64,000 nt of DNA from an uncultured Clostridia bacterium. Lineage in GTDB: Bacteria > Bacillota > Peptococcia > Peptococcales > Peptococcaceae. Under the pieces are notes generated by a model, which did no database searches, was not told the DNA's origin, and worked only from the letters and a program-made list of their open reading frames with translations. Position numbers and translations under genes: made by a program. Below, in pieces: positions 34,102 through 42,366 of the stretch. Position 1 is the stretch's first letter. Each line of letters begins with the position of its first letter. Location of the stretch: the NCBI GenBank assembly GCA_944391285.1, contig CALXSY010000006.1, positions 21,787 through 85,786 of the forward strand, in the 5' to 3' direction.

Positions 34102-34302
34102 ATGTCTATTACCGCAGAAAGCAGTATCTTAGAAACTGTACAAAAATATCCTAAAACCGCCGCTGTATTTATGGAGTTTGGCATGGGCTGCTTAGGCTGT
34201 GCCGCTGCTCATTTTGAAAACATCGGTCAAGGCGCTGCCGCTCACGGCATTGATATCGCAGCTTTAGTTGATGCTTTAAACAAAGTAGCTGTTGAGGTTT
34301 AA
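34102..34302 (+). CDS. DUF1858 / hybrid-cluster-associated redox-disulfide protein
   Basis: A 66-residue small protein matching the DUF1858 (prismane-associated) family. It contains TVQKYPKTAAVFMEFGMGCLGCAAA with the CLGC pair at residues 30-33, then an Ile/Ala-rich helix (IDIAALVDALNKV). The CxxC is thought to be redox-active or metal-binding, and relatives occur alone or fused to hybrid-cluster and iron-sulfur proteins. Strong ribosome site AAGGAGG. Divergent from an HxlR regulator, which could control it in response to redox stress (inference). Own terminator follows. Confidence 0.88.
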   Translation: MSITAESSILETVQKYPKTAAVFMEFGMGCLGCAAAHFENIGQGAAAHGIDIAALVDALNKVAVEV

Positions 34303-34320
34303 TTTCTGTTTCAGTCACCA

Positions 34321-34354
34321 AAAATCCTGCCTACATCAAAAGGCAGGATTTTTT
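34321..34354 (+). terminator. Terminator of the DUF1858 gene
   Basis: AAAATCCTGCCT/AGGCAGGATTTT stem with an eight-base loop and U-tract. Confidence 0.9.
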
Positions 34355-34385
34355 ATTTTTTAAGCAATTTTTTTCTCAAAAGGGC

Positions 34386-34443
34386 TTGACAATGTCGGTT
34401 TTATGTGGTATATTTCTAACATCAAGTTAAAAATATACCACAT
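34386..34443 (+). promoter_or_regulatory. Promoter with perfect 13-bp palindromic operator (DUF3796/XRE pair)
   Basis: TTGACA (34386-34391), 17-base spacer, TATATT (34409-34414). ATGTGGTATATTT (34403-34415), overlapping the -10, is repeated inverted as AAATATACCACAT (34431-34443), just before the ribosome site. A repressor bound to both arms would block transcription. The XRE protein encoded two genes downstream is the obvious candidate. Confidence 0.75.
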
Positions 34444-34457
34444 AAGGAGTGATTTCC

Positions 34458-34817
34458 ATGACTTGGCGAATCAATTATTTAGGTTTTCTTTCTCTTTTGG
34501 CTTTGCTTGCCGTCTTGGGTTTTTTAACCGACAACAAAGGCTTCTACGGTTTTTTAGGCTTTCTGGTTTATCTGCGCTATTTTTGGGTTAAACCCGATGA
34601 ATTATTCCTGCTCAATGTCCAAAAATCAGCCACTGCCGCCTTTTTGCTGGAAATGGTAGCTCTTGTTCCGCTGATTTTCTACTTTGTCCTAAGCAGCAAT
34701 TATGCCAATGGTTTAGCCGCGGCTTTTGGCGGCAGTTTTATTGTAGCCGTTGTTGTTTTCTCTCTCTTGCTCACCTTTTTAGAATTTAAAGAAATAAATG
34801 GTGCTGCCAATGATTAA
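34458..34817 (+). CDS. DUF3796-like small membrane protein
   Basis: A 119-residue protein with four membrane segments. It starts MTWRINYLGFLSLLALLAVLG then FLTDNKGFYGFLGFLVYLRYFWVKPDEL, the recognisable DUF3796 pattern (YLGF-L-x-L-L-G-F-x-T-D-N-K-G ... PDE). The family is of unknown function and typically encoded just before a small XRE repressor, as here. ATG 34458 follows AAGGAGTG at 8 bases; the GTG at 34449 lies inside that site. Its stop overlaps the XRE start. Confidence 0.85.
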   Translation: MTWRINYLGFLSLLALLAVLGFLTDNKGFYGFLGFLVYLRYFWVKPDELFLLNVQKSATAAFLLEMVALVPLIFYFVLSSNYANGLAAAFGGSFIVAVVVFSLLLTFLEFKEINGAAND

Positions 34818-35007
34818 AAACAAAATTAAAGAATACCGCGCCAAACACGACATGAAGCAAGAGGATTTAGCCCAATTAGTAGGCGTGCGCCGGGAAACCA
34901 TCGGCAATTTAGAGAAAGGCAAATACAATCCATCATTAGTTTTAGCTTGGCATATCGCCAAAGTATTCAATGTCACTATTGAAGAAATATTCACCGTAGA
35001 AGAATAA
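34810..35007 (+). CDS. Small XRE-family repressor (65 aa)
   Basis: A minimal helix-turn-helix protein: MIKNKIKEYRAKHDMKQEDL, then AQLVGVRRETIGNLEKGKYN with the recognition helix, and a short C-terminal extension. Such Cro/CI-like regulators paired with DUF3796 proteins are common in Bacillota. It starts within the DUF3796 stop (ATGATTAA overlap), so translation is coupled; an ATG at 34798 is possible but does not look better. It is likely to bind the palindrome at 34403-34443 and repress its own operon. Confidence 0.9.
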   Translation: MIKNKIKEYRAKHDMKQEDLAQLVGVRRETIGNLEKGKYNPSLVLAWHIAKVFNVTIEEIFTVEE

Positions 35008-35022
35008 TCTCCGTTTAAAGCC

Positions 35023-35049
35023 AAAAACCGCACCCTTGGTGCGGTTTTT
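35023..35049. terminator. Bidirectional terminator
   Basis: AAAAACCGCACC/GGTGCGGTTTTT stem with a three-base loop between the convergent XRE and Sel1 genes. Confidence 0.9.
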
Positions 35050-35051
35050 CA

Positions 35052-35792
35052 TTAGCTATTCAATAATTCCTGAGCTTCTTCCTGACCGTGATCGGCAGCT
35101 TTTTTCAGCCAATAAGCAAATTTTTTCTCATCAGCTTCCACACCCTCGCCGTCACGATAGCACAGTGCCAAAGTATACTGGGCGTCGGACAGCTCCTGCT
35201 CGGAGGCTTTGATTAAATATTCCACCGCTTTGGCTTTATCCACCTCAGCACCTTCGCCGTTTAAATAGCACAGCGCCAGATTATATTCTCCGGCGGCATA
35301 GCCTTTGTCGCTGGCTAACTCAAACCAATAAAAAGCTTTCTCAAAATCCTGCTCGGTGCCTAAGCCTTCGGCATAGCAGATGCCCAAATTAACCATGGAG
35401 TCCAAATTATTCTTTTCTGCCGCTTGGGTGTACCAATTAACAGCCTGCTCAAAATTTTGCTCGGTGCCTTGTCCAAAAGTGTAGCACTCGGCTAAATAAT
35501 GTCTTGCCATGGTATGTCCTTTTTTGGCGGCTATCTCAAAATATTTAAAAGCTTTTTCCATATCTCTGGTGAGCTCTTCACCTTTGTAATAAAGCATCGC
35601 CAAGGTGTAAGCGGCGTTCATATTGCCTTGATCAGCGCTTTTAGTGTACCAGTTAAGCGCCTCATTAAAATCAGCCTCCACAAAATCGCCATGATGATAG
35701 CATAATCCCAAATTAAACTGAGCCCGGGCAAAGCCTTGGGCAGCTGCTTCTTTAATATGCTCAAATTGTTCTTGATTTAAAGTATTTTCCAT
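35052..35792 (-). CDS. Sel1-like repeat protein
   Basis: A 246-residue soluble protein made of six Sel1 (TPR-like) repeats of 36 residues, each with A-x-x-x-L-x-x-x-Y-x-x-G and A-x-x-W-Y/F-x-x-A-A/S (for example AQFNLGLCYHHGDFVEADFN and EALNWYTKSADQGNMNAAYTL). These form alpha-solenoids for protein-protein contact. No catalytic domain, signal peptide or partner gene is evident. The start at 35792 has GGAGG at good spacing; an in-frame Met 22 codons upstream has none. Confidence 0.9.
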   Translation of the reverse strand: MENTLNQEQFEHIKEAAAQGFARAQFNLGLCYHHGDFVEADFNEALNWYTKSADQGNMNAAYTLAMLYYKGEELTRDMEKAFKYFEIAAKKGHTMARHYLAECYTFGQGTEQNFEQAVNWYTQAAEKNNLDSMVNLGICYAEGLGTEQDFEKAFYWFELASDKGYAAGEYNLALCYLNGEGAEVDKAKAVEYLIKASEQELSDAQYTLALCYRDGEGVEADEKKFAYWLKKAADHGQEEAQELLNS

Positions 35793-35876
35793 CGTCGTCC
35801 CTCCGTCTCGGCAGCATTTAAGTTCATTATACACCAATCTCAGCTTTTTAGCTAACAATATTTTTTATATCTTCTT

Positions 35877-38800
35877 TTAGCTGAATAAATCCAAAATAGA
35901 AAGCTGATTGCTCTGGGGTAAGCCTTCCAATAATTTCAGCCGTTTCATCGTTTCCACTACTGTATTGCTTAATTTAGTGCGCTTGCGGAAATCATTGAGT
36001 GAGAGAAATTCGCCGTCCTTGGCTGCTTCCTCCACGCTGTCAGCCGCTTTATCACCCAAACCGTCAATAGTATCCAACGCCGGCATAATTTTTTCACCAA
36101 TTACTTGAAAATGATGGGCCTTGGCTTTATAAATATCGATCGGCATAAAATCAATACCCCTCGCATACATTTCCTGCACCACCCGCATATCCTTAAAGGA
36201 ATCCTGCTCCTTTTGGCTCAAATTGTTAGAGCGGCTCAGATAATCCTTGATATGTCTTTCCAAAACTTCCTTGCCCAGGCACATCAGCTCATAATCAAAG
36301 CCCGAAGCTCTGATAGCAAAATACGCCGCATAATAAGCATGGGGGAAATACACCTTATAATAAGCGATTCTTAACGCCATCATCACATATGCCACCGCAT
36401 GAGCCTTAGGGAACATATATTTAATCTGCTTACAGGACCAAATATACCAATCCGGAACATTAGCGGCAAGCATTGCTTCCTCCATTTCCGGCTTTAAGCC
36501 TTTACCCTTGCGGACGCTCTCCATAATGCTAAACGCCAAATCACTCTCCAAGCCCATGCCAATCAAATAAGTCATAATATCGTCACGGGTGCAGATGGCG
36601 CTTCTTAAATCGCATTTACCCGAGTTAATCAATTCCTGGGCGTTATTGAGCCAAACATCAGTACCATGTGACAAGCCGGCGATACGGGCTAAATCGGAAA
36701 AGCATTTAGGCTTAGTCTCTTTCAGCATCTGCATGGCAAAGTCGGTGCCAAACTCCGGCACACCCAAACAGCCCAGCTCACAGTTAGTCAGATCATTGGG
36801 AGTAATGCCTAAGGCTTCGGTATTTTTAAACAACGACAGCACCTTTTCTTCATTAAGCGGAATACTTTTAGCGCTGAATCCCGTCAGTTCCTCCAAGCGT
36901 TTAATCATAGTCGGATCATCGTGTCCCAGAATATCTAATTTCAAAAGATTGTGGTCGATGGAGTGATAATCAAAATGGGTCGTGATAATAGAAGTATTGG
37001 GATCATTAGCCGGATGCTGCACCGGAGTAAAGGAATAAATCTCCTCCCCGTGGGGCAAAACGATAATTCCTCCCGGGTGCTGACCGGTGGTGCGGCGCAC
37101 ACCTACAAAGCCTTGGCTCAAGCGCTTGACCTCGCAGCTTCTTTTGGTGATGCCCCGCTCTTCGAAATATTTCAAAACATAGCCGATGGCTGTTTTCTCT
37201 GCCAATTTGCTGACCGTGCCGGCTCTGAAGGTATGACCTTTGCCGAATATTTCCTCGGTATAAGCATGAGCCGTCGGCTGATATTCACCGGAAAAGTTTA
37301 AGTCGATATCCGGCTCTTTATTGCCCTTGAAGCCTAAAAAAGTTTCAAAGGGGATATCGTGCCCGTCTTTTAATAGTAATTCGCCGCAGACGGGACAAAT
37401 TTTATCAGGCATATCATAGCCGCTGCTGCCCCGATAGCTTTTGACTTCGTCCGATTCAAAGTCCGAATAATGGCATTTGGCGCAGTAATAATGCGGCTGC
37501 AAAGGGTTAACCTCGGTAATACCCGCCATAGTCGCCGCAAAGCTTGAGCCTACCGAACCCCGGGAGCCGACCAAATAGCCGTCGGCATTGGATTTCCAAA
37601 CCAGCTTTTGGGCGATGATATACATGACAGCAAAGCCGTTGCCGATGATAGAGTTAAGCTCATGCTCCAAGCGCTCCTCCACCACTTGAGGCAATTTTTC
37701 GCCGTACATGCTGTGCGCCTTCTTGTAGCAAATCTCCCGCAAAGTCTTATCCGAATCCTCAATAACCGGCGGGCATTTGTCCGGTCTGACCGGCGCAATT
37801 TTTTCAATCATCTCATTTATCCTGCGGCTGTTGGTCACCACGACCTCATAGGCTTTTTCCCTGCCCAAATATTGAAACTCCTCCAGCATTTCCTCAGTGG
37901 TGCGAAAATAAAGGGGTGCTTGATTGTCGGCATCCTGAAAGCCTTTGCCTGCCATGATAATTCGGCGGTAAACCTCATCCTCCGGATCCATAAAATGCAC
38001 ATCGCAGGTCGCCACCACCGGCTTTTGAAAGGTTTCTCCCAAGCGCACGATCTTGCGGTTAAGCTCCCTTAAATCCTCATAAGAGTTAATCTGCGGAAGC
38101 TTATCGCTGGCAATCATAAAGGCATTGTTGCCCAAAGGCTGGATTTCCAGATAATCGTAATATTTCACAATCCGCGCTATTTCCGTTTCTTTGGCATCCC
38201 TCAAGATAGCCTGCACCAATTCCCCGCTCTCGCAGGCGGAGCCTAAAATTAAGCCTTCCCGGTTTTCCTCCAGCACACTGCGGGGAATACGGGGACGGCG
38301 GGCATAATAATCCAAGTGCGATAAGCTGATCAGCTTATATAAATTAACCCGTCCGATATCATTCTGCGCCAAAACTATGGCGTGATAGGTCGGCATTTTT
38401 TTGATAACCTCAGCGGAAAGCTTGCCGTGCTCGTTGATCTGCGCCAAAGTTTCCACGCCTTTTTCCTTTAGCTGAACCAATAGCTTTTGATAAATCTCCG
38501 CCGTAGCCTGGGCATCGTCCACCGCCCGGTGATGATTTTCCAAGGAGACCTCCAAGGCTTTGGCAATAGTGTCCAGCTTATAATTATTTAAATCAGGCAG
38601 TAAAATCCGTGCCACACTCACCGTATCAACCACCGTTTTTTCCCAAGTCAAGCCCTGCCTGTCCGCTTGAGCGGCGATAAAGCTATTGTCAAAATCAGCA
38701 TTGTGCGCCACCATCACACATCCGGCACAAAATTGGAGAAACTCAGGCAAAATCTCCTCAATCTTCGGTGCCTCAAGGACCATTTGGTCGGTGATGCCTG

Positions 38801-40217
38801 TTAATTTTTCGATTTCAAAGCTGATAGGCTTGCCGGGATTGACAAAGGTAGAAAATTTATCCGCTATTTTGCCGTCTCTCAGCTTAACGGCCCCGATTTC
38901 AATAATCTGCTCGGTCTGAGGATTTAAGCCGGTAGTTTCCAAATCAAAAACCACCGCCTCTGCCAGCAATGGCTCAGCCTGGGCGTTTTGCACCGCCTGC
39001 TTTAAATCATCTACCAAATAAATCTCACAGCCGTAAATCAGCTTCAAAGGATCATCCTTTTCCAATTCATGATAAGCCTCGGTAAAGCCCTGCACTACCC
39101 CATGGTCGGTAATAGCCACCGCCTCATGCCCCCAAGCTTTAGCCCGCTTAATCAAGGCTTTAGGATCAACCAAACCGTCCATATCGCTCATCAAAGTATG
39201 CAAATGCAGCTCAACTCGTTTTTCCGGAGCATTATCCATTCTCCGGGTCGTAAAATCCTCAATCAAACGGATGCCTCTGACCGAAGAGATGCTGATATCC
39301 CGGTCAAATTTATCCGCCATCGCCATGCCTTTAATCTTCAGAAAAACACCGTCTTTGACCTTCTCCAGGAATTCGTCTTTTTGCTCCTTCTCCAAAAAGA
39401 CCTTGCAATTGATGCTGTCAGTAAAATCCGTCACCGCAAAGATAGCCAGAGTCTTTTCGTTGCGCAGCTCTCTGGTTTCCAAAAGAAATACCTTGCCGCG
39501 GACGATAACCTCGCCGATGGTATCGGTGATTTCGCTTATGGGTGTAGCTTCGCCGTCAAAAGTGCGTCCGTAGACTAAATTAGGATCGTCATTAGCACGT
39601 TTTTTCTTCGCCGGCTTTTCCTCGGGTTTTTCCTGAGGTTTTTCCTCCGTTTTCGCCGTTTGCTCTTTTAGCGGAGCCATGCTTTCCGTTTTAGCCTTAG
39701 GCTGATAAACGGGAGTAATTTTGCGCACTTTAGCGGTTTTTAAATAGCTGAAAGTTACTTCCAAAGGCAGATTGAAGCGCTCCTGCAAAATATTTTGCAG
39801 ATATTTGCGCAAAATATTTTCGCTCTTGCTGATAAAAGGCGACAGCGGCACTATTAAGACCAGTTCATTTTCTTTCAGCTGCCATTGGGCTTCTTTTAAA
39901 ATGCTGTAACCCAACATGCCTAAGCTTTGCTTAGCTTCTGCCAAGATGCTTTCCCAATAGTTTTCCAAAATAGCCTGCGGGGTGTACTGCTCCGAAAGGG
40001 CAAAGCGCACCTTGATCTCCAGAGTACACTCAGACGGCGGAAAATGCTTCTCCAGCTCCTTTTTTAAACGCTCCACATCCTTATATTGCAGCAAACGGCG
40101 GCTTAATATATAAATGCTCAGCTTTTTTTCGCCCATACCCAGCTTGACCCGCTCAATTACAGCCTGATTAAAAAGCTCGGCTAATTTTTCGTCGCTGATT
40201 AATTTGGCTAAATCCAT
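35877..40217 (-). CDS. polC: DNA polymerase III alpha subunit, PolC type
   Basis: A 1446-residue Gram-positive replicative polymerase. Domain order: N-terminal domains (~1-220), OB fold (GEVIVRGKVFLLETREL, ~240-320), split PHP domain (VELHLHTLMSDMDGLVDP, ~335) and a DEDDh proofreading exonuclease inserted in PHP (VVFDLETTGLNP ~425, HNADFDNSFI, HRAVDDAQAT ~560). The palm follows with a four-Cys zinc motif (CAKCHYSDF / CPVCGELLL, ~920-955) and DIDLNFSGEYQP catalytic aspartates. A glutamate/lysine-rich linker (~190-215) is variable. Ends in LSILDLFS, a plausible sliding-clamp motif. The start is ATG 40217, after AAAGGCGG. Confidence 0.97.
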   Translation of the reverse strand: MDLAKLISDEKLAELFNQAVIERVKLGMGEKKLSIYILSRRLLQYKDVERLKKELEKHFPPSECTLEIKVRFALSEQYTPQAILENYWESILAEAKQSLGMLGYSILKEAQWQLKENELVLIVPLSPFISKSENILRKYLQNILQERFNLPLEVTFSYLKTAKVRKITPVYQPKAKTESMAPLKEQTAKTEEKPQEKPEEKPAKKKRANDDPNLVYGRTFDGEATPISEITDTIGEVIVRGKVFLLETRELRNEKTLAIFAVTDFTDSINCKVFLEKEQKDEFLEKVKDGVFLKIKGMAMADKFDRDISISSVRGIRLIEDFTTRRMDNAPEKRVELHLHTLMSDMDGLVDPKALIKRAKAWGHEAVAITDHGVVQGFTEAYHELEKDDPLKLIYGCEIYLVDDLKQAVQNAQAEPLLAEAVVFDLETTGLNPQTEQIIEIGAVKLRDGKIADKFSTFVNPGKPISFEIEKLTGITDQMVLEAPKIEEILPEFLQFCAGCVMVAHNADFDNSFIAAQADRQGLTWEKTVVDTVSVARILLPDLNNYKLDTIAKALEVSLENHHRAVDDAQATAEIYQKLLVQLKEKGVETLAQINEHGKLSAEVIKKMPTYHAIVLAQNDIGRVNLYKLISLSHLDYYARRPRIPRSVLEENREGLILGSACESGELVQAILRDAKETEIARIVKYYDYLEIQPLGNNAFMIASDKLPQINSYEDLRELNRKIVRLGETFQKPVVATCDVHFMDPEDEVYRRIIMAGKGFQDADNQAPLYFRTTEEMLEEFQYLGREKAYEVVVTNSRRINEMIEKIAPVRPDKCPPVIEDSDKTLREICYKKAHSMYGEKLPQVVEERLEHELNSIIGNGFAVMYIIAQKLVWKSNADGYLVGSRGSVGSSFAATMAGITEVNPLQPHYYCAKCHYSDFESDEVKSYRGSSGYDMPDKICPVCGELLLKDGHDIPFETFLGFKGNKEPDIDLNFSGEYQPTAHAYTEEIFGKGHTFRAGTVSKLAEKTAIGYVLKYFEERGITKRSCEVKRLSQGFVGVRRTTGQHPGGIIVLPHGEEIYSFTPVQHPANDPNTSIITTHFDYHSIDHNLLKLDILGHDDPTMIKRLEELTGFSAKSIPLNEEKVLSLFKNTEALGITPNDLTNCELGCLGVPEFGTDFAMQMLKETKPKCFSDLARIAGLSHGTDVWLNNAQELINSGKCDLRSAICTRDDIMTYLIGMGLESDLAFSIMESVRKGKGLKPEMEEAMLAANVPDWYIWSCKQIKYMFPKAHAVAYVMMALRIAYYKVYFPHAYYAAYFAIRASGFDYELMCLGKEVLERHIKDYLSRSNNLSQKEQDSFKDMRVVQEMYARGIDFMPIDIYKAKAHHFQVIGEKIMPALDTIDGLGDKAADSVEEAAKDGEFLSLNDFRKRTKLSNTVVETMKRLKLLEGLPQSNQLSILDLFS

Positions 40218-40258
40218 TTCTTCACCGCCTTTCAAAACCTTTACCTATAATATAGCAC

Positions 40259-40291
40259 AAAAAAAAGATGCAAACAAATAAAATTTGCATC
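40259..40291 (-). terminator. Terminator of the small-membrane-protein cassette
   Basis: GATGCAAA/TTTGCATC stem (40267-40274 with 40284-40291) followed by U8 on the minus strand, downstream of the gene at 40319. Confidence 0.9.
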
Positions 40292-40318
40292 GGTAATGAT
40301 ATAAAGAAAATAATTGAT

Positions 40319-40759
40319 TTATTTTATCCGTTTCTTTAGCCGCCTGCTTAAATACCAAAGCACATAGCATATGCTAAACAAGGCTAAGACAAGACTAAAC
40401 CAAATATCGCAGGCAAAGATAATGGTTTCATAATTGCCGAAAGGGAGCAGCTGTCTGGGATCACGCAAAAGCACCTCGTAATTGCTGAAGCTGATAAGGG
40501 AGCTATAAAGAGCAGTCAAAACAGCGCAATACAAATTTTTTGCCAAAAAAATGGCACAAAAGGCGATGATCAGTATGGATAATAGTATAATCAACTCAGC
40601 TATTAAACTGTCAGCGGTCGCTTCACTGGCATAATCTCTCCAGCGATACTCGGTCCTGCCCTCTGCCATAATCGCAGACAATAGAAAATAAAACAAACTA
40701 ACCGCTGTATACACCACAGACAAAACTATCTGCCAGAACCACCATTTTTTGCTTTTCAT
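40319..40759 (-). CDS. Small four-helix membrane protein, paralogue 1 (146 aa)
   Basis: Four predicted membrane helices (about 8-30, 52-72, 75-95, 112-135) with a conserved acidic/aromatic loop (GRTEYRWRDYASEA) after the first and DPRQLLPFGNYETIIFACDIW before the last. It is nearly the same as the protein at 41253-41687, including the upstream ribosome-site region, and more distantly like 40773-41222. No family recognised. The three paralogues follow an unrelated 151-residue gene in one transcript. The duplication pattern resembles stacked immunity genes, a hypothesis only. Confidence 0.8.
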   Translation of the reverse strand: MKSKKWWFWQIVLSVVYTAVSLFYFLLSAIMAEGRTEYRWRDYASEATADSLIAELIILLSILIIAFCAIFLAKNLYCAVLTALYSSLISFSNYEVLLRDPRQLLPFGNYETIIFACDIWFSLVLALFSICYVLWYLSRRLKKRIK

Positions 40760-40772
40760 CGCCCAGCCACTC

Positions 40773-41222
40773 CTAACTTTTTACTCTTTTATGCCAAGAA
40801 TTTCTCAGATACCACCCTATATAAACAATCCCAAAAATCACCAGACCCAAGTTAAGCAAAATATCACAAGCAAAGATTAGGTTTTCCCAGCTGTTAAAGC
40901 TAATCAGCGCCAGAGGATCTGCGATAAGAGTGATTATATTGCCCCAGCTCAAAAAGCCGCCGAAAATAACTCCCCCTAAAGCACAAAAAAGATTGCGCAT
41001 AAAAATAGAGGGCAGTATCACTAATGCCACTAAAATAGACATAATTAGCAAAAAATCCCCAAAATCGCTAAACTCTACTATCCCTACATAGCTATTTTGG
41101 GCATATTCATAGTAAATATCGTGCCAAGCAAGCAAATCAGCTGCTGCCACGGTCACACCATAAGCATACAAAATTACTATAAATACTATTTGCACTAAGA
41201 GCCAGAAAAACCTATCAACCAT
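40773..41222 (-). CDS. Small four-helix membrane protein, paralogue 2 (149 aa, diverged)
   Basis: Same length and helix pattern as its neighbours. It keeps the landmarks NLFCAL (versus NLYCAV), ADPLALISFNSWENLIFACDI (versus PFGNYETIIFACDI) and the basic C-terminus after a Y-x-x-W-YL motif. Elsewhere it has diverged widely (first loop ADLLAWHDIYYEYAQNSYVG). It sits between the two near-identical copies, so duplication order was not simply side by side. Strong AAAGGAGG site. Unknown function. Confidence 0.8.
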   Translation of the reverse strand: MVDRFFWLLVQIVFIVILYAYGVTVAAADLLAWHDIYYEYAQNSYVGIVEFSDFGDFLLIMSILVALVILPSIFMRNLFCALGGVIFGGFLSWGNIITLIADPLALISFNSWENLIFACDILLNLGLVIFGIVYIGWYLRNSWHKRVKS

Positions 41223-41252
41223 TATCTTTGCCTCCTTTTTGCTGAATTTTGT

Positions 41253-41687
41253 TTATCTATTTTTTATTCGCTGTTTTAGATACCAAACCACATAGCTTAT
41301 GCTAAATAGGGCTAAGACAAGATTAAACCAAATTTCGCAGGCAAAGATAATAGTTTCATAATTGCCGAAAGGAAGCAGCTGTCTGGGATCCCTAAAAAGT
41401 GCATCGTATTTGCTGAAGCTGATAAAGGCGCTATAAAGAGCAGTCAAAACAGCGCAATACAAATTTTTTGCCAAAAGAATGGCACAAAAGGCGATGATCA
41501 GCATGGATAATAGTATAATCAGCTCAGCTATCAAGCTGTCAGCAGTCGCTTCACTGACGTAATCTCGCCAGCGATACTCAGTCCTGCCTTCTGCCATAAA
41601 TACAGATGCTAACATGTAGAACAAACTAACCGCTGTATACACCACAGACAAGACTACCTGTCCTGACCACCATTTTTTGCTTTTCAT
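41253..41687 (-). CDS. Small four-helix membrane protein, paralogue 3 (144 aa)
   Basis: Recent duplicate of 40319-40759. Long stretches are identical (for example GRTEYRWRDY, SEATADSLIAELIILLS, KNLYCAVLTALYS, DPRQLLPFGNYETIIFAC) and the bases before the start codon are the same apart from a 2-base indel. Differences cluster in the first helix and around residues 88-97 (FISFSKYDALFR versus LISFSNYEVLLR). Directly downstream of the 151-residue gene (26-base gap). Function unknown. Confidence 0.8.
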   Translation of the reverse strand: MKSKKWWSGQVVLSVVYTAVSLFYMLASVFMAEGRTEYRWRDYVSEATADSLIAELIILLSMLIIAFCAILLAKNLYCAVLTALYSAFISFSKYDALFRDPRQLLPFGNYETIIFACEIWFNLVLALFSISYVVWYLKQRIKNR

Positions 41688-41712
41688 CGCCCAGCCACTC
41701 CTCTAACTATTT

Positions 41713-42168
41713 TTATTTCGGATACAGTACAGAATTCCCAAAATACTTATATGCAAGTCTCTGACCTATACCATCACTTTCGCTCGTTTCTGCTGTTTTC
41801 GCATGATTATATGCAAATTCTCTCATTTTTTCACTTCCCATTGCTATCCAGGGAGCAGCAATGCTCAAACCGCTCTTAGCCACAGTTGCCGATAAATCTC
41901 TCAAATCGCCTAAACCTTCCGAAAAATCATACCCGCCTGCGTGAAGTAAAATTTCTGCGCTGACTTCTTTATCGGGAATATTGAGCTCATAACCGTTTTT
42001 TGCCTTAAACTGGCTTTTAATTTCTTGAGTAAGTCCCATTAAATAATCTTTATCGTACAGCTTGCCTCTAAAATTATCATCTCTTAAATCCAGTGAAAAT
42101 CCATCATCAGTAAAGCGAATTTTAAACTTGTCCCCATTATAAAAATGAGTTTCATAATTATTTGCCAT
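41713..42168 (-). CDS. Orphan 151-aa soluble protein heading the membrane-protein cassette
   Basis: No signal peptide or membrane span. The N-terminal third is beta-rich (THFYNGDKFKIRFTDDGFSL). A helical middle (DYLMGLTQEIKSQFKAKNGY, EVSAEILLHAGGYDFSEG) leads to a small/polar region (KSGLSIAAPWIAMGSEKMRE) and an end rich in aromatic residues (RLAYKYFGNSVLYPK). I recognise no family. As first gene of a four-gene unit followed by three membrane paralogues, it could be an effector with linked immunity or a partner of the membrane proteins. Neither is shown by the sequence. Confidence 0.75.
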   Translation of the reverse strand: MANNYETHFYNGDKFKIRFTDDGFSLDLRDDNFRGKLYDKDYLMGLTQEIKSQFKAKNGYELNIPDKEVSAEILLHAGGYDFSEGLGDLRDLSATVAKSGLSIAAPWIAMGSEKMREFAYNHAKTAETSESDGIGQRLAYKYFGNSVLYPK

Positions 42169-42185
42169 TTTTCTTCTCTCCCTTT

Positions 42186-42227
42186 ATTATACATATTTTT
42201 ACAATTTTGTCAACATATTTTTACAAT
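42186..42227 (-). promoter_or_regulatory. Cassette promoter embedded in two 15-bp direct repeats
   Basis: Minus strand TTGACA (42213-42208), 16-base spacer, TATAAT (42191-42186). ATTGTAAAAATATGT occurs twice (42227-42213 and 42205-42191), exactly 22 bases apart. One copy lies upstream of the -35 and the other fills the spacer. Two sites on one DNA face over the core promoter indicate strong repression by an unidentified dimer pair. Confidence 0.7.
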
Positions 42228-42325
42228 CATAATAACCACCCCCTTTTTTCTTTCACTAATTATATTATAACAGAGAGAAAAGTGACATTTTGTGACAACT
42301 TTAATTATTTAGACAATTTTTACGC

Positions 42326-42362
42326 AAAAAAATCCTGCTTGCCTTTATTATAAGCAAGCAGG
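42326..42362 (-). terminator. Terminator downstream of the Cys-rich small-domain gene
   Basis: CCTGCTTGC/GCAAGCAGG stem (42334-42342 with 42354-42362) followed by a U-run on the minus strand. Confidence 0.9.
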
Positions 42363-42366
42363 AAGG

